A DNA stretch of 5,433 nt from Cryomorphaceae bacterium (lineage in GTDB: Bacteria; Bacteroidota; Bacteroidia; Flavobacteriales; Schleiferiaceae): assembly GCA_003455605.1 (NCBI GenBank), contig DMQR01000114.1, forward strand, positions 1 through 5,433, written 5' to 3'. A program made the translations under genes and the position numbers. How positions within the stretch are numbered: the first letter of the stretch is position 1; every line of letters begins with the position of its first letter. Positions 4,973 to 5,433 of the stretch are shown one piece after another. The notes under the pieces are model-generated. The model was not told the origin of the DNA, searched no databases, and worked only from the letters and a program-made list of their open reading frames with translations.

Positions 4973-5433
4973 ATGTCTCTATTTCTAGAAATAGCAAAGT
5001 TTCCGGTCGATGATCCGGTAACATTCACATTTTTCGCTGGCTATATGGCAATGTTTGCCGCGTCAGTATTTTTCTTCATGGAGCGCAGCCGCGTCTCTGA
5101 TGAATGGAAAACATCTATGTTAGTAAGTGGTTTGATCACTGGTATTGCAGCTGTTCACTACTACTACATGAGAGATTACTACCCAGTTTATGGTAGTCCT
5201 GTAGTTTTACGTTACGTCGATTGGACTTTAACAGTTCCATTGATGTGTGTTGAATTCTATTTGATTACTAAAAAAGTAGGTGGTACAATGGCAATTTTAT
5301 GGAAGCTAATCATGGCTTCTGTGGCAATGCTTGTATTGGGTTACATTGGAGAAGCGTTCTACGCTGATCAATCACAATCGTGGGTTTGGGGTGCACTCTC
5401 TGGTGCTGCCTACTTCTACATTGTATGGTTAGT
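4973..5433 (+). CDS. Proteorhodopsin, light-driven outward proton pump (helices A-E); C-terminus outside window
   Basis: A type 1 microbial rhodopsin: seven membrane helices carry retinal and export protons in light. My translation gives 153 complete codons with no stop. Helix A is about 17-36, B 46-66, C 78-98, D 104-124 and E 136 onward. Helix C reads RYVDWTLTVPLMCVEFYL (80-97): D83 matches the Schiff-base counterion D97 of green proteorhodopsin, T87 matches T101 and E94 the proton donor E108, the DTE set of proton pumps. M91 is at the spectral tuning site (L105), predicting green absorption. H62 matches H75, which pairs with the counterion. G140 occupies the carotenoid fenestration position. 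The retinal-binding lysine of helix G lies beyond the window. The start is the first ATG after an in-frame stop (4958-4960); no signal peptide and no Shine-Dalgarno are seen. Hand-counted GC is about 37% over rows 5101-5340, lower than in neighbouring genes. Retinal should come from the adjacent crtY-blh product. Confidence 0.97.
   Translation, partial: MSLFLEIAKFPVDDPVTFTFFAGYMAMFAASVFFFMERSRVSDEWKTSMLVSGLITGIAAVHYYYMRDYYPVYGSPVVLRYVDWTLTVPLMCVEFYLITKKVGGTMAILWKLIMASVAMLVLGYIGEAFYADQSQSWVWGALSGAAYFYIVWL
4979..4994. repeat. 16-bp perfect palindrome in codons 3-8 of proteorhodopsin
   Basis: CTATTTCTAGAAATAG is identical to its reverse complement over all 16 bases and begins just three bases after the rhodopsin start codon. 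As RNA it can form a 6-bp stem with a CUAG loop, rich in A-U pairs; as DNA it could be a dimer-binding site. It uses CTA twice for leucine, which helps make the symmetry. The palindrome itself is certain; a function is not. Confidence 0.5.

Noticed and set aside
4941..4988. Second short ORF starting at ATG 4941 and overlapping the rhodopsin start
   Set aside because: Fifteen codons, out of frame, no ribosome-binding site and no recognisable product; most likely chance.
4973..5433. Sodium- or chloride-pumping flavobacterial rhodopsin
   Set aside because: Those have NDQ or NTQ in helix C; here the positions are D83, T87 and E94, the proton-pump set.
1..5433. tRNA, rRNA, CRISPR array, insertion sequence or attachment site
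   Set aside because: No cloverleaf, spaced direct-repeat array, transposase frame or flanking long repeats were seen on either strand.

Overview
The window looks like a piece of a marine-type Bacteroidota chromosome, probably Flavobacteriales. The reasons are a Bacteroidota-style DNA polymerase I N-terminus, a flavobacterial-type proteorhodopsin (green-tuned, DTE motif), the near absence of Shine-Dalgarno sequences with A/T-rich start regions instead, and mid-range GC (hand-counted rows in polA, the phosphoesterase and crtY-blh are mostly about 40-53%). Genus and species cannot be read from the sequence.

Layout from left to right: (1) 1-1431, minus strand: the first 477 codons of polA, covering the 5' nuclease domain and the start of the 3'-5' exonuclease domain; the rest lies left of the window. 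(2) 1432-1525: a 94-bp divergent intergenic gap. (3) 1526-2782, plus strand: a membrane-anchored calcineurin-like metallophosphoesterase with a complete set of metal-binding motifs. (4) 2779-4761, minus strand: one uninterrupted 660-codon gene that fuses lycopene beta-cyclase (CrtY, about residues 1-383) to a Brp/Blh-type beta-carotene 15,15'-dioxygenase (about residues 393-660). Its stop codon shares the palindrome TTAA with the phosphoesterase stop. (5) 4762-4972: an A/T-rich divergent control region of 211 bp, with several small inverted repeats, a possible 15-codon leader ORF and a terminator-like hairpin. (6) 4973-5433, plus strand: the first 153 codons (helices A to E) of a proteorhodopsin that runs off the right edge.

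Items 4-6 make a phototrophy module. The fused enzyme should turn lycopene into beta-carotene and cleave that to retinal. The divergently transcribed rhodopsin needs retinal as its chromophore and should pump protons outward in light. The rhodopsin has glycine (G140) where bacteriorhodopsin has W138 and green proteorhodopsin has a phenylalanine. This is the 'fenestration' position that lets xanthorhodopsin-type pumps bind a carotenoid antenna. The most notable points are the fusion of two consecutive pathway enzymes with almost no linker, the antenna-capable rhodopsin beside it, and the unusual palindrome and leader structure around the rhodopsin start. polA and the phosphoesterase show no evident functional link to this module.
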